Below, one piece after another: positions 47,117 to 60,200 of a DNA stretch of 64,000 nt (the first letter of the stretch is position 1; each line of letters starts with the position of its first letter). Both the position numbers and the translations under genes were made by a program. Source of the DNA: Rostratula benghalensis (Eukaryota; Chordata; Aves; Charadriiformes; Rostratulidae); the NCBI GenBank assembly GCA_013399305.1, contig VXAI01000194.1, positions 1,365,425 through 1,429,424 on the forward strand, in the 5' to 3' direction. Under the pieces are notes generated by a model. The model saw nothing but the letters and a program-made list of their open reading frames with translations. It was not told where the DNA came from and did no database searches.

Positions 47117-47924
47117 GACACGGTGCAGAGGCTGTAAAACTCAGAGGCGTGATGCTGGGAAGTCCGGGTGTCCCTGAAGAGATCGGATCAACTACAGCCG
47201 GAGGAGGGGGAATAATAAATAAATGAAGGGCAAACAGCGGAGGGAATCTCACTTGTGTCAGTGCTGTGCCTGGCATCGGGTCCCCTGTGTCTGCCCAGGT
47301 TCCCATGGGGACACAGGGACAGTGTCACAGCCCTGGCCAGGCTGTGGTGGGGTTGGGAGAGGCTGGTGGGATGCGCGTGTCCTGCTTCATTTGCCTTGGA
47401 CCTGCTTTCTCCTTCGCCACGTACTTTGCTTTCGCTCCGTCGCAGGACTGAAGCTTTTTGCCATCCTGGTCTTCAAGGATGAGAGGGAAAACTCAGCCCA
47501 AAATAACCCATTTCTTTCTTCTCTCTGCAGAAAGTTCTACCAGAGCTGGGTTTGGTCCAGCTCAATCCTTCCCACCGACAGAAGAGCTCTGCAGAAGATC
47601 TCCTTCCCCTGGACTTTCGGAACAGAATGACATTTTAAAAATCAACCCAAAAACTCTAGGAAAAAATCCAGTGCCTCATAAATCACCAGTTTCTTCCAAA
47701 ACTCCTCCTTGTTCCTCATCCTGCCCTCCCCCAAACATCCCAGAGGACTGACGGATCCTGGCTCTGAGCAATCGCCAACGGCTGCAGGGAGGATGGAGCG
47801 TCGGGAACGCAACCGAACCAAGCGCGTGAAGAAACAACCCAAGGGCTCTGGACCACTGGTGCCCTCCGCCCTCTCCTCTGTGGGAAATGAAAAGCCCCTG
47901 GGGCCACCTGTGCCAGGCTGGGGA

Positions 47925-48236
47925 TCAGCTGGGGAGCAGGATGTGCTCCAGAAAGTAGGTGATGGAGTCCCAGTGCTTCCAGAGGAAGAAGAGGAAGAGG
48001 ACGAGCAGGGCGGTGCTGAGGATGCGCATGCGGGTCTTCATGAGCGGGGTGATGAAGTTGGCGATGGTGGAGACGAAGACGAGCAGCACGGCCATCAGGG
48101 CCAGGATGACGTTGATGAACTTGCCCAGCAGAGCCCGGGCGTTGGCATTCTCCACCCCTTCCAGCTGCACCACCTGCTGCTGCTGCTGCTGCAGCTCCAG
48201 CTTGGTCACCCGCGTCAGGCAGGACTCCACCGCCTC
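47925..48236 (-). CDS. TMCC2: TMCC2 last coding exon
   Basis: 312 bases, starting [19 protein letters not shown] and ending LEHILLPS with TGA at 47927-47925. It encodes the polyglutamine end of the coiled coil and both transmembrane helices ([19 protein letters not shown] and [15 protein letters not shown]). Acceptor CCTTGCAG. Confidence 0.96.
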   Translation of the reverse strand, partial: EAVESCLTRVTKLELQQQQQQVVQLEGVENANARALLGKFINVILALMAVLLVFVSTIANFITPLMKTRMRILSTALLVLFLFFLWKHWDSITYFLEHILLPS

Positions 48237-51200
48237 CTGCAAGGGACAGAAGGTCAGGACTGGCTCCAAGGATGCCTCGGGAGGGCTTCTGGTACTTGCC
48301 CCATGCTCTGAGACCTCGCTGCTCCAGTGTGTGCCACCCGTGTGATGGTGACCCTGCCTGGGAAGGGGTTTCCCTCTGCAAACTCTGTGATGTGCAAGGC
48401 ATGTCCCGTCCCACGCTGCCTGTGATGGGGAGGTCTCGGTGCCCACTGAAGCAGGGGAGATGACCCAAACCGGGACAGTGGGGCCTGTGATGGCCCACAT
48501 GTGGCTTGTAACAGCCCAACGCTGCAGCCCCTGGGGACTTTAGCACAGCGGGGACTGGCTGGGGCACCTGCTTCTTGCTGTGACAGCGTTGCAGCAAGGA
48601 CTTCACCTGCAGGATGGTAAAAAAAGGGATGCCCCGTGCCCACCCTCCCTCCCAGCCCAGGGTCCCTCCCTTGCCCCATGGATGGAGGGTGCAGCAGGGG
48701 GGCTGAGCCTTTGTGCTCCCCTACCTGGATGTCCCGTGCCCTCTCATAGGACTGGTAGGCCACCTTTTCCTCCATGCTAGCCAGCTCCTGCTTCAGGTTG
48801 GTCATTTCATTCTGGTGCAGCTCGGTGAGGTCGTTCAGCTGCTCCTCCAGCCTCTCATACCTGCACACGGGGGGTGAAGGGACACTTGGGTGGGCAGGTC
48901 CCTCCAGCCACCCCTCTGCCCTCCTTCCCCAGACACTGAGGAACCCACCCTGCTCTCCCAACCCACCCCGCTTCTGGCTGTACATGATTAATGGGGAAGC
49001 ACTGCATGATCCTCCATGGGAGCAGTGCTGCTTGGGGTTCTGGCAGTGAGGAGCCCATAATGGTGACCTGGTGGTCCCCAAAAAGCCACCCTGGAAGCCA
49101 CCTGCCCCTACCTGTACCGCTCCTCTTGCAAGCACTGTGTCATGTAGGTGTAATCCCGCTGCAGCTGGGCCTTGAGGTCCTCCATGGAGTCCTCCAGGTG
49201 TGACTGGCTGTCCTTGATCTCCCGGAGCTCCTCCAGGATGGTGTCAAAGTTATTGTGGTGGCTGTCCAGCGTGTTGGACTTGGGGCTCCCCAAGCCACCG
49301 GGTCCTGCCCCTGAGTTGCTGCCAGCAGCCGAGCCGGAGGTGGCACTGGAGCACTCATCATCGCTACCGTACTTGGGGCTGGAGACCAGGGTGGCACTGC
49401 CGCTGAGAGCCCGTGACGCCTCCTCTGGGTGCCCGTCATCCAACGTGTCCTTCAGGTGGGCAATGTTGTCCGCGCTGCCAAACTTGTTCCGGATGAGGCT
49501 GGCGAATTCCCGGGGCTTGGAGACCACGGCGGTGTGGGTGGCCTGGGACAGACCCGAGAGCCCTCCCTTGACACCCTCCACCACGCCACCGCTGAAGCCG
49601 CTGATGCTGGAGCGAACGTTGGCACCCACGTCCTTAAGACCCTGGTGCATGTCCCGGAAGACATCCTTGGGCTGCCGGGATGGGCCGTTCTGCTCGATCT
49701 CCTTCAGCTTCTTGTGGTAGTGCTCCAGCTTCTTGTGCAGCTGCGCGATGGTCTGCGCTGACTTCTGGTTCTTCTTCTCGAAAACCTGCTTGATGCGGGA
49801 GGCCTGCTGCTTGTCCGCGTTGTTGGCCAGCTTCAGGTACTCGGCCACGTTGTCATCCCGAGCCTCCTGCTCGATCTTGATCTGCTCGGTGATCTTGAGG
49901 ATCTTCTGGTGCAGGTGCTCGATGGCGGCTTTCGTCCGGTGAGGGTCAGGGGTGCCATCGGGGACGTCCAGGCAGACGGTGGCATCGGCGTCACCGTGCC
50001 CAGCGCTGGAGGGCAGGCTGAGCGCGGCCACGTCCCCTTTGTCCAGCTGTGAGCAAAGAGAGAGGAGGGTGATGCTCAATGTGTGTGTGTGGGGGGGGGA
50101 AAAGAAGGCCCAGGCAGCCCCCTGGGGAGGGGGCAGGAGAGGAACGAGGTGAGGGGGCAGAGAAGGGAGAGGCAGGCAGGAGCTGGGCAGGAGAAAAGGT
50201 AACCAGAGAAAGAGCGAGAAGGTTGTGTTTGTTTTCCAGCTGGTTAAGCATTTCCCAGCCATCCCAGGAATAAGCTGGTTAGAGGGGCAGCAACAAAATA
50301 ATTAGGGCTTGGGGGCTGGTTTTGGCCAACTGCTTTCAGAAAGGAGCATCTGCTGCCGGGAGCTCAACTCGGACTTTCCACCCTCCCCCGTGTTGCAGAG
50401 ATGGGCACCCGCGTTTCTGGGCTGCTGGACGCCCAGCACCAGCTGGGAGAAATGGAGAGAGGAGCTAAAACTGGAACCCATCATCGAATCTTCCACCAAA
50501 CCAGCGGTGAGAGCAGAGATTGAGCAACCCGGAGGTATTTCAGTCGTGTTTCCAGTCTTTGGCTTTCAGCCGAGCTGCACACGGGAGTTTTTCAGCTGAA
50601 GAGAAACTCTGCCATAACCCCAGTTTGTGAGTGACTCAGGAGCAGCTCCCCATCCCCAGAGGCTGCAGGCACAGGGGTTCCTTTGCTTTCTTTCCCAATG
50701 TTTCCCACCTGGCAATGCCAGACCCCTCTGCAAGCACAAGCTGCCACCTGGAGAGTTTGGACACGTGCTGATTTTCATTTTCCTGATGGAAAAAATTGGA
50801 GCTTTGGGAGAGGAAATCACTTGCCTGAGGCCACACTTAAAATCAGTGGCAGAGCCTGGATGCAACCCGGGGTCCTGCCTCACACTCCCCTACCCTACTG
50901 CTGCTTTGCCACTTGAACAACAACAGCAGCAGCAAGAACACCAAAAAAAAAAAAATCACTAAATCTTTCCAGTTGCTGGGTTTTACATGCAGATTCTTAT
51001 GCAAATCTCAGTGGTTGTATAAATGGCTCCTGGCTTCTAATTAAGAGCTGCTTGAAAGTTAAATACTGTTGGCAGACCTGAATAATTTCTAATTTCCATC
51101 ACACTTTTCCCCGAATGACCCTTTAATAGGGATAATGCTGCGAGATCATTACTTAGGAGTGTGTTATCACCAGGAAATGCCTTGTGCTGGAGGGAGGAAT

Positions 51201-54200
51201 GTTCTCAAGATGCTGCTCATAAACACTCCCGTCTGCAGCAGGTCCCACGCGGGGCTCGGAGAAGCAGGAACAAACATTCCCCTCCTTCTTTACTTGTATC
51301 TCCTTTTCCCCCAGCTCTGCTGTCCTGCTGGGAGCCTGGGGGTGTTGGTCCTTATGGGGGGGGGGGTGTGTCTCAGCCTCCTTGGGAGGTAAAAGCAAAC
51401 AACCACAAGCTCAGTGGGAGCATCCCCCAGCCCCTTCTCCGAGGTTTTTCTCCGCTCTCCATTGCATCAGCGTTCATGTAACACGGGGCAGGGGCTGGAG
51501 GGTGAGAGCAAAGCCTGCAGGTGGATGTGGGGCAGAGCTGGGAGCTGGATCAGCACTTCTTTTTTTTTTTTTTTTTTTTTTTTTTCTTTAAGACAAAATA
51601 ATGCCCAACAAATCTGCAGAGTTTTCAGACCCTGCTGCCAGGCTATTCTTAGCTACTCAGCTGGGCTGGGCCCTCCAGCTGTCCCCAGGAAGGGTTTCAC
51701 TTCAGTTTCTTATCGAGGGGCAGAAATTAGAAGCAGCAGGAAACAGACTTTTTACCCAGATGTTTGCAATTCTCTGTACAGCAAGGGATGCACTGACCAC
51801 GGCAAAGGAAAAGGCAGCTCTGGAGATGCCAAAATGGGAAACCCCAACCCGGGCCAGCAAGGGGGAGAAGTTGCTTGAACTTTGTTTCCCAACAGGGAAA
51901 AGTTTGGGAAACGCCTGAATCTTTGCCCCTGCAAAGCCAGTCCTTTGGAGTTATTCATGGGAGTCGTTTTGGGGGTGCAGGGGTGAGGGAGGGCAGGATG
52001 AGGGGTGACCGGTGTGGATGCGACGCTGGGGCGAAATCCCCATCCTGGCTGGGGAGAAATCCTTTCCCCAAGCCCCACTGAAAGCTCTGCCCTCTCAGGC
52101 AGAGGGTACATCATAGAAAAGCCACATCAGGTTATTGCTTTGAAAACAACAACTAAAAAAAGACAATACCGATCTCTGCAGTATTAACAGACAGCGCCTG
52201 CTAAATCCCAGCAAACCCAAATGGCTGTGTGGTGGATTTAACCGGGGGATTAGGAAAAGCCACACTTTCCCTACATGCAGCAAACCTTCTGGTAGGCACA
52301 TCGAAATGAAAGCCCTTGTTTTCCAGCCCTTGTTTTTTCCAGGAGGGGAGAGCAGGGGCCGATGTGGGATGCAGGAGGAATGCAGGACGCGGGAATCAAA
52401 AAAAAAAAAAAATTATTCTTATCAACAGAGTTCAGCCCAGGGGAGCTGAGATATGCAAAAGGCTCAAGCTAATAAGCTGAGCAAACAGTACTTAGAGGGC
52501 CACGGCTGGGTGCAATTATGCAATGCTGGTTTATTTGCTGCTGCAGGTTTGATGGAAGAAAGCCCAAGGTGGCAGGTGAGGAGCTCGGGGCCATGTCCCC
52601 GGCATGGAGATGCGGGTCCCCCCTTCCCACCGCGGGAAGGGATTTCAACCCCTTCTTAAGAAATTGCCCAATTATGGCAAAGTTCACAGCAAGACTCTCG
52701 AGGCACTTACTCATGGCCTGAACTACTCTTGTTTTCTGTACCCTGTAGCCCACCAGGACAGGCAGCGGGTGAGCTAAGGCCGTGCCTTCTGCTGCATCGA
52801 CCCCCAGCGAGGATGGCGGTGGCTGCCAGCTGAGGTGCAGCACGGGGATGAAACAGCCGTGGGAAGGACCATATGCACCTTCAAGCATAAGTGCCACCAG
52901 GCTGTGGAGGGATGCTGGCAGGCAGGGCGGACCCCAGGAGCTGCTGAGTAGGTGTCACTGTGCCCCAAACCCTTGGTGGCCCTGGGAAGCCACAGGGAGA
53001 GAGGCCGCGGCCGGCAGAGAAATGCAGGTGGGCAGTGGATGTGGGGAGGTTGATTTTGGGACAGGGAGCATTAAACGTGGGTGATTCTAGAGCCCCTCTT
53101 CCCCAGAGCGTTTGATCAGCACAAATTGGGACAGCATCTGTCCTGCAAGCTGGTGATTGCAACGAGCCCAGTGTTACAGGGGACACTCTGGGTGTCCCCA
53201 TCCCTGTCCCCACGTGCATTTGCAGCCCCGTGCCTCCCGGAGCGGAGCTGCTATTCCCACCAGACCACGTTACCCACCCCAGGCATTGAAAATAGAAGCA
53301 GGAGCCCTGACTCACACTTCCCACCCTCCTTTCAAGCCCGTAGCAGAGACCGAAGCAGGCAGCCCCGTGTCCCCCTCCGTGCCCTGCCTGCCCCCGTGCC
53401 ACCCCTGGATGGACACAATGGGTCGTCAGCAGCTGCCTCTGCTGATTTCCCAGCCTGAGAATTAATTTTCCTTACATAATGCAGGGAGGCACGTTAAAGG
53501 TTTCATCTCGCAGAGGAGCTTCCCACCCCGTCTTTGCTGCGCCGGCACGGATCATGCTGGGGGGTTTCATTCACCGAGCTCCAGGAACAGAGGTACCAAA
53601 AGTCTCTTTCCCTCCCCATCACCATCCCCCCCAGGGTCTTATTCCAACCCCACCGGCTGCAGGGACCTACCTCCATCGCTGGCAGGGCTGGGGTCCCCCA
53701 GGGTTAATCGGCGTGGGCTGCTTGGCCACCTCCCTGCCGTGGCACGGAGCCCGGCAGCGCCGGGCACGCTCTGGCTGCCATGGCCAGGGGAAAGCAGCAG
53801 CTGATGGCAGCAAAGTTTGAGGGGAGCAGCAGGGAGGGAGAGAGAGAGAGAGAGAGGGAGGGAGGAGGAGGAGATCCTTCCTCCAAACCCCCCGTCAGGG
53901 CTGGCCCCACGTCCCTGGGGACCTGTCGGGAGCGAGCACAGCGTGGGGACCGAGCTGGTGGGTGCAGAGGGATTGCAGACTCAGGAAAATCTGCCCGAGC
54001 TGTTTACAGCTCTGGGCGACTGGAGCTTTGAGGGCTGTAATGCAACCCCCCTCTCCCTCCCCTCCTCATCCCTGTGGCGGGATATTCACACGCCTCCAGC
54101 TCCATACGCTGCCTGTGCCCTGACAAAGGGGGGTCGGGAAGGGCCGTTGTCATCTGCTGTGTCACACGCCGGGACATGAAGCCTGGGAGAGGCAGCGGGG

Positions 54201-57200
54201 AGGTACACATAAAGCAAAACCCCGGGTGGGGCTGATGTGTGGGGAAAAATAGTCAACAAGCAAGGAGGGGGCAGCCTGTGGGATCTCAAAGCCCTTGTGT
54301 CAGGACCAGGTAGTGAGTTGGCCATGCACTAGGATGCTGCTGACCTGCTCATGCCACAGAAAGTGATGGGGAAGGTGGCACCGACCTGATTCTGCCATGG
54401 GGGAACAGGTAATGCATGGGGAAAAAAACACTCCCGTTGACTGACCAGGTACAAGCGTTTGAGGCCTCACAAGCAATTAAAAAGATATTAAATGGGATGG
54501 GCTGAAAAGCAAGCAGGGATGGCAGCAGGCTCCGGTTCTCCAGAAGCCGTTGGCAGTTTGAAGTCACCCCCAGGCCCTGCATTTATGCTGGGGCCAGCAG
54601 AGCTGGTGAGGGGCCAAAACAAAAGCCCTGGGCGAGAAAGGAGCCTCGGAGCTTGTGTGTCTGACTCAGCCCAAACCATGGGGTTGCACAGAGCGGGGTC
54701 GATGTGGCCGGTGCTGCAGGATCAGACCTGGCTAAGAGTGGCTGAGGGAAGCAGGACTGAAGCCCACAGCCCTACGCTGTGCCAGACCAAAGCCCTCAGC
54801 GTGCCCTGCGGACGCTGGAACCTCAGACCAACGGCTGCCACAGACCAGGGCATCGGTGCAGCCGCAGACAGCTCTGGGTGTAGTTATTTCTCAAAAAAAG
54901 GCAAGCAAACAACAACAGCTTAGGAAGTCTTTATCAGCCACATGCTGAATTGTACGGGCTGGACCGATGAGCTGATGGTGACCCAAATGCATGTTTAACG
55001 GGGAAGATGGTGCTGCTCCTGCCGAGCAGTGCTCAGCCTCGCACTTCCCGTCACCTCTTGGGCTGTCCCTATGTCCCTCCGTGCTCTGGAAGCATAATCT
55101 GCCATGTCAGAGTGGCTCTGGCTGCAAGGCTGCATTTCTGAGCTAACCCTTGGTGCACAGCCCTGCCTGGGTTTAGCAGCTGGGGCGGGTACCCCCGAAA
55201 CCAACCTGCCCTGGCATGGATGGGTTGGAAAGGTTTGGTTCGACCACTCCATAAAAGCATCATCCCCAGGTCTTGCCCCCCCTCCCATGTACCCTGCAAA
55301 CACGGGGTCTGCTAAACCTCTCCGCGGACACTGCCCTTGCAATGGCGATGAATAACCCCTGTGGGAAGACTTTCCTTCCCATAGACGTGGGCTCTGACAG
55401 CTCTGGGGCAGGGGCTGCCTGTGCTGCTGGGCCACGGGAACACACGGGGCTGGAGACAAGCTGAGCAGGGTGACAGGAGGAAACAGGCATAGAGGCAACA
55501 GCGTCCGCTCTGGGCAGCTCTGAACTGGGAATGGAATTCCTTGAATCCCCTCATCCTTTAGCCCGGCGCTGACGGACCCCCCTGGACCAATTCCAGCACC
55601 AGTGCCCGCACTCGCAGCTCTGGGAACTGGGGATGGGGAAGAGGCAGAGCCAGAGCAGCCCATCAGGGACTGATCCGCCATGCGGGGCTGCCACAGCACG
55701 GTTTGACGCCGATAACTGAAATCCTTGGCTCTTTCTAGCCCGAGCTCCCACCGCTGTGGCACCAGCAGCCTGCAGGGCACCCTGCCAGTGCTGAGCCCCT
55801 TCCCCACCCCCCCCCACCCCCCCGCCGTTTGCAGGCACTGGCAGTGGGGCTGCGGTTCCACCCGTGTGCCGAAAAGGCACAGAGAGGAGCAGAATTCCCC
55901 GTAAGTTAAACCCACCGGGAGCAGAAACCAGCGGTGCCTACCGTATGGTGCTCAGCCACCCTGGGGAAGGGACTCCCATCCCACCGAGCTGCCCCAGCGA
56001 GGGTGGATTTTGCAGCCTGGCCAAGCCCCCAGCCCTGGATACCTCCGGACATGACACAGGGCAGATTCCTGGGGGATGTTCATCTTCGGTTTAATATCTC
56101 TCATAACGTCACTTCTCCTTTTAGCACAGGAGCCAGAGGTCACTTCCCATCACTCTTCTGCAGCCTCAGCAGGGCAGGAAAAAACCCCCAGCTGCACAAG
56201 ACACTCTGGAAAACACCCTCCCTGGTCCCTCCGAGCTCTGCTTTCCATTTCCCTCATTTCGTGCACTGGTGCTGGCCCGAAATCTCATCTGCTCCCCCCC
56301 TGCCCCAGGAAAGCTTGCAGGTACCACCTTATTCCTGAACATCCCAAGTCCTTGCTTTGCGGGTGCCTAGGGGCAGGAAGGATAGAGGAGGCAGGGGGGG
56401 AGGGGGTACTTACAAAGACACCCAGCAAAGAATTAAAGAGCAATATCCTTTTCCCAGGACAGGAGTCGGGAGGATGCGGTTCCGGCATGAGGATGCCCTG
56501 GTGGCTGCGGCAAAGCGCTGGGCCGGTGCTCCGTGAGGTGACAGGATCCTCTCCCTCTGTCATGGCTTGGGTTAAGGAGCCGAAGGGGCAGAGGATGGCA
56601 GGACGTGCGTTTGCAGAGGAGGCAGGAGGAGGTTCTGAGGCAGCCCAGAACAAGCAGCACAGGCTGGCGAGCACGGGAGGGAGCCCGGGGGGGGGAGCGG
56701 GAACAGTCTGGGTGCCGCAGGGACCGGCCCTGCTCCTCCAACTGTGCTGGGAGAACAAACAGCACCGCCAAGCGCTGCCTGCCCGGGCTGCCTTCCGAAC
56801 CATGCAGAGAACAAACAGACCAGTCACTGCTCTTCCTCGGTCCCCAGTCTGAGCTGGGATGATGCCACCACCCCAGGGGGCTCTGGGTGGCAGCAGGCTC
56901 CCGCACGGCACCCGGCAAAGAGCCCTGCGTGGGAACAGAGGAGCAGATCCTGTGGGCGGTGGGGATCCGTCCCCCCTGCCTGCCCTGGGCTTGGGAAGTC
57001 CCCCTGAGTCTGTGCCCCCGTCTATCCCACGCCTTTCCTAATTCCACACCACATCCTCTGGGTCGAGGACTATCCCTTGTGCCCTGGGCTTGCAGGTCAT
57101 CGGGATGGACCCCTCTGTGGAGATGATTCAGTGACCATCCCACCAGGGGTGAAGCTATTCAGGGCCCTTCCTACACTTGGAGAATCTTTGGGAAAATTCC

Positions 57201-60200
57201 CGCTGTTGTTTTTACTGGAGGGAGTAACCCTGGGAGCTGCAGGAATGGTGCTGGTTGACACAGAGCTGAAACCACCAGCAGCACCCCCAGCCCATGCTGC
57301 TGCCGGGTTTCAACACCTCTAACAGAGTGCTCTGGGCAGCCTGGGGGTGCGTGGGTGTATTTTCAGCAGTTTGTGTAGGAAGGGTTTGAGGGGGAAGGCA
57401 GGGAGAGGCAGAGCCACGGGGTGAGGAGCCCGGCACTCTCAGAGTCACAAGGCAGGACCTGGCTTTGCTCATCCTGACTCAGGAGCCAAATCCTGCCCAC
57501 GGTGGCAAGGGACAGGCAGGACAGACATAAATCCGTGCTCTCCCAGTCCTGCCCTGTCCATCCTGGGCATCCACCCCACACACCAGTGCCTGCTCAACCC
57601 AAATCCCCCTGGGGCTGGTGGCATTCCCAGTCCCTGCCTCCATGGGAGCAGGAGCTGCTGGTGGGCTGGAAACAACAGCCATATGTCAAACGAAGGCTGA
57701 GGAACACGGTGTCTTCTGCTGGGGGGTGTGTGTGTGTGTGTGAATCAGTACGAGTCTGATATTCTTCTTCTCCTGAATTAATTAAGCAGCAATCTCGGGT
57801 GTCTTTGTCTTCACAGCTATTATCTGCTGTTCCCAAAGTGCTCCTCAAAGTGCCAGCCCGATGGCAGCGAGGGAATGAGTTCCCACCGTCACCCTTCGCT
57901 CCCAGACTCCGGTTCTCCCACAAGGAATCAGAGGTAGGAGCCAACCTGGACACCACCACTCACCCCCCTGGTTTTGCAATGCCTGGTTTGCAGCAGAGCT
58001 CAGCAGTTCCCCCCTCCAAAACCCTTGGTACCCGTGGGGTCTCTGCTCCCTCAGCTCACCCCCTCGGGACCCTGCCCCAGATGTTGGGGGGATGCCTGGC
58101 CGGGGGGGGCTGCAGGGAAGGCAGCTTTACACCACCGCTCCCTCTACTCACTTTTGTAGTCACCACTGGCCTATTTTAACTCTGACCTCTGGGATTTTAA
58201 CACCAGAACTCACCCGCAGTTTGGGTGGGAGGGGAGGATGAGCTTTGCCTCTGTCAGCAAATCCTCCTAAAGAGATGGGAGAGACTTCCCCCAACACATG
58301 GAAGTGTTGGCCTCGGTTCCCAGCTGGGGAGACCAAAGGTGGAGAGTGAGGGGAAACCCCTGCCTGGGTTAGACACACAGGGACAGCAACCAAAGCAGTG
58401 AGACTCAAAGGTCCTACATCCCCTTAGCTCTTGCCGGCTCCTCAGGGATCCTTAGGTGTTCAGCACCTCCGGAGCTCAGCTTCATGCTTTTGCTTTTAGG
58501 ATCACTGGCCCCAGGATCACAAAATTCCCATCAAAAGTGAGTCTTAGGGGCAGCAAAGCACTCACCAGCACCTGAGGCCACCCCCCCCCCCCAGCATGCC
58601 CAGCTGACCTGCCTTCTTGCCACCACCACCACCACGTCCTTGCCCAATGCACGGAGAAAGGATACTCAAGAAACACCATGGAGCAAACCCAAGCTTCCTA
58701 CTGGTAAGTCCCCAGTCCTGGGGCATCTCCCCTCCGAGCTGGAGCCAGGCTCAGGCTGCTCAGTCCCCCCATGGGCTGTGCCAACCACGGGGGACGGGAC
58801 TGGGGGTGGGGAACAGCAAGGCTACGCAGAGTCCCTGTCCCCATCCCCTTCGCAGTTGTCAACTGAGACCAGTTCTGGGTAACCCGAGCTGTAGGAGGCG
58901 AGAAATCATGTCCCCACCCTGAAACCGAAGGCGGTTGGATGCCAGTGGGGCCAGAGGGAGCCAGGGCTGAGCTGGCCACGCTGCAGCCAGAAAGCAGATG
59001 CCTGGGCAGGGGAGATGAACTTTGCCCCATGGCCCTGGGCCACCGGGGCGAGGGCTGAGCTGTCCCACAGCCTCCTGGCCACCGCCATGCGTGGGGGCCC
59101 CCAGTGTGGGTGCTCAGAAATGGTGGGTTTCTCTCTGCTGGCTCTAATCCGTCTCACCCTGATATAGCCACTGACCTGGCAGGTGTCTAAACTTAGGGGG
59201 ATGAATCCTGCCCTGAGTTGGGAGCACTGGTGCCCTTGAGGTGGCAGGATGGAGGGGATGGGGCTGTGAGGGCAGGCACCCCCCTGCACGGCAGAACCCC
59301 TACATCACCTCCCGCAGAGACTGGGCAGGCAGCAGGGGAGTAGAGAGGGGACAGGAGCAGGGAAGCAGCACACTTGGGTTATGAGCCCATAAATAAGCAT
59401 GAGCTGTAGCCACCCAGCAGCCCCAAGCCCAAAGCAGGGATGTGGCACGAAGCCCCCCTGCTGCCCCCCATCCCTCCCCTGTGTCTCACGGGAGAAGCAT
59501 CCGCGCAGGGGGGCCAAGGAGGCTGCGGGAGGGGCACGGGGGCCCATGGGCAGCGGTGGCAGCTGGTGCTGTCACTTGCTGAGGGATGCCAAGGGCAAAC
59601 CCGGCCAGTGTCCAGCCCCTCGCCCCCCTCGGGGGGATGCTCCGCGGGTCTGAGCCGTGCTGCCGGCTGGGGCTGAGCACTTGCACTCATGACACTTGTG
59701 AGCGGGTCCCTCTGGGATGCAGGGGAGAAGCCGGCGGGGGGGGGGGGTTTGCACATAGACAGGCAGACAGACTGACAGGCGGAGGAACGGACAGACACCC
59801 GTGCACGCCGGTGCGGTAACGCTGCCCTCTAACGGCCACCGGCCCCGCATCCAGCCCGCTCGCCCCCCCCCCGCCGCTGCTCGGAGTGGGTTGCGGGGGT
59901 TCGGAGGGGTCCCGGTGCCGGATGGCGGGGGCTCACCTGGACGTGGACCATCCCGCAGTCCCCGCAGGCATCCGCGCAGCTCCCCAGCAGCACCAGGCAC
60001 AAAACCCCGCGGCCACCCTGGTCCGGCTCCGGCCGCCCCAAGGGGGACGGGGACGAGGGTCTCCCCGGGATGCTCTGCCCCTCCAGCACTGTCACTCCGC
60101 TGACCCCACGGGGGACCGGGGGCTGCGGGGAGACCCCACAGCTGCTGCTGCTGGGGCCTCGGTGGCCGTCCCAGCTGGCAATGCCCATCTGCCTGCCTCT

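Larger units (their letters stand above)
45421..47924. other. Region downstream of the TMCC2 stop, including its 3' UTR
   Basis: The TMCC2 3' UTR must run leftwards from 47924, but its end is not clear. ATTAAA on the minus strand occurs at 45603-45608 and 45568-45573, which would make it about 2.3 kb; a closer strong AATAAA is not seen. The region also holds the TA/TG repeat at 46861-46922 and the CA/CG repeat at 47081-47116. Confidence 0.4.

Noticed and set aside
48254..49135. 293-residue minus-strand frame including TMCC2 exon 48725-48860
   Set aside because: Only the exon part is conserved; the rest reads through introns and is bounded by good splice sites.
49172..49720. 182-residue plus-strand frame over TMCC2
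   Set aside because: Antisense to the conserved TMCC2 core exon, no independent support.
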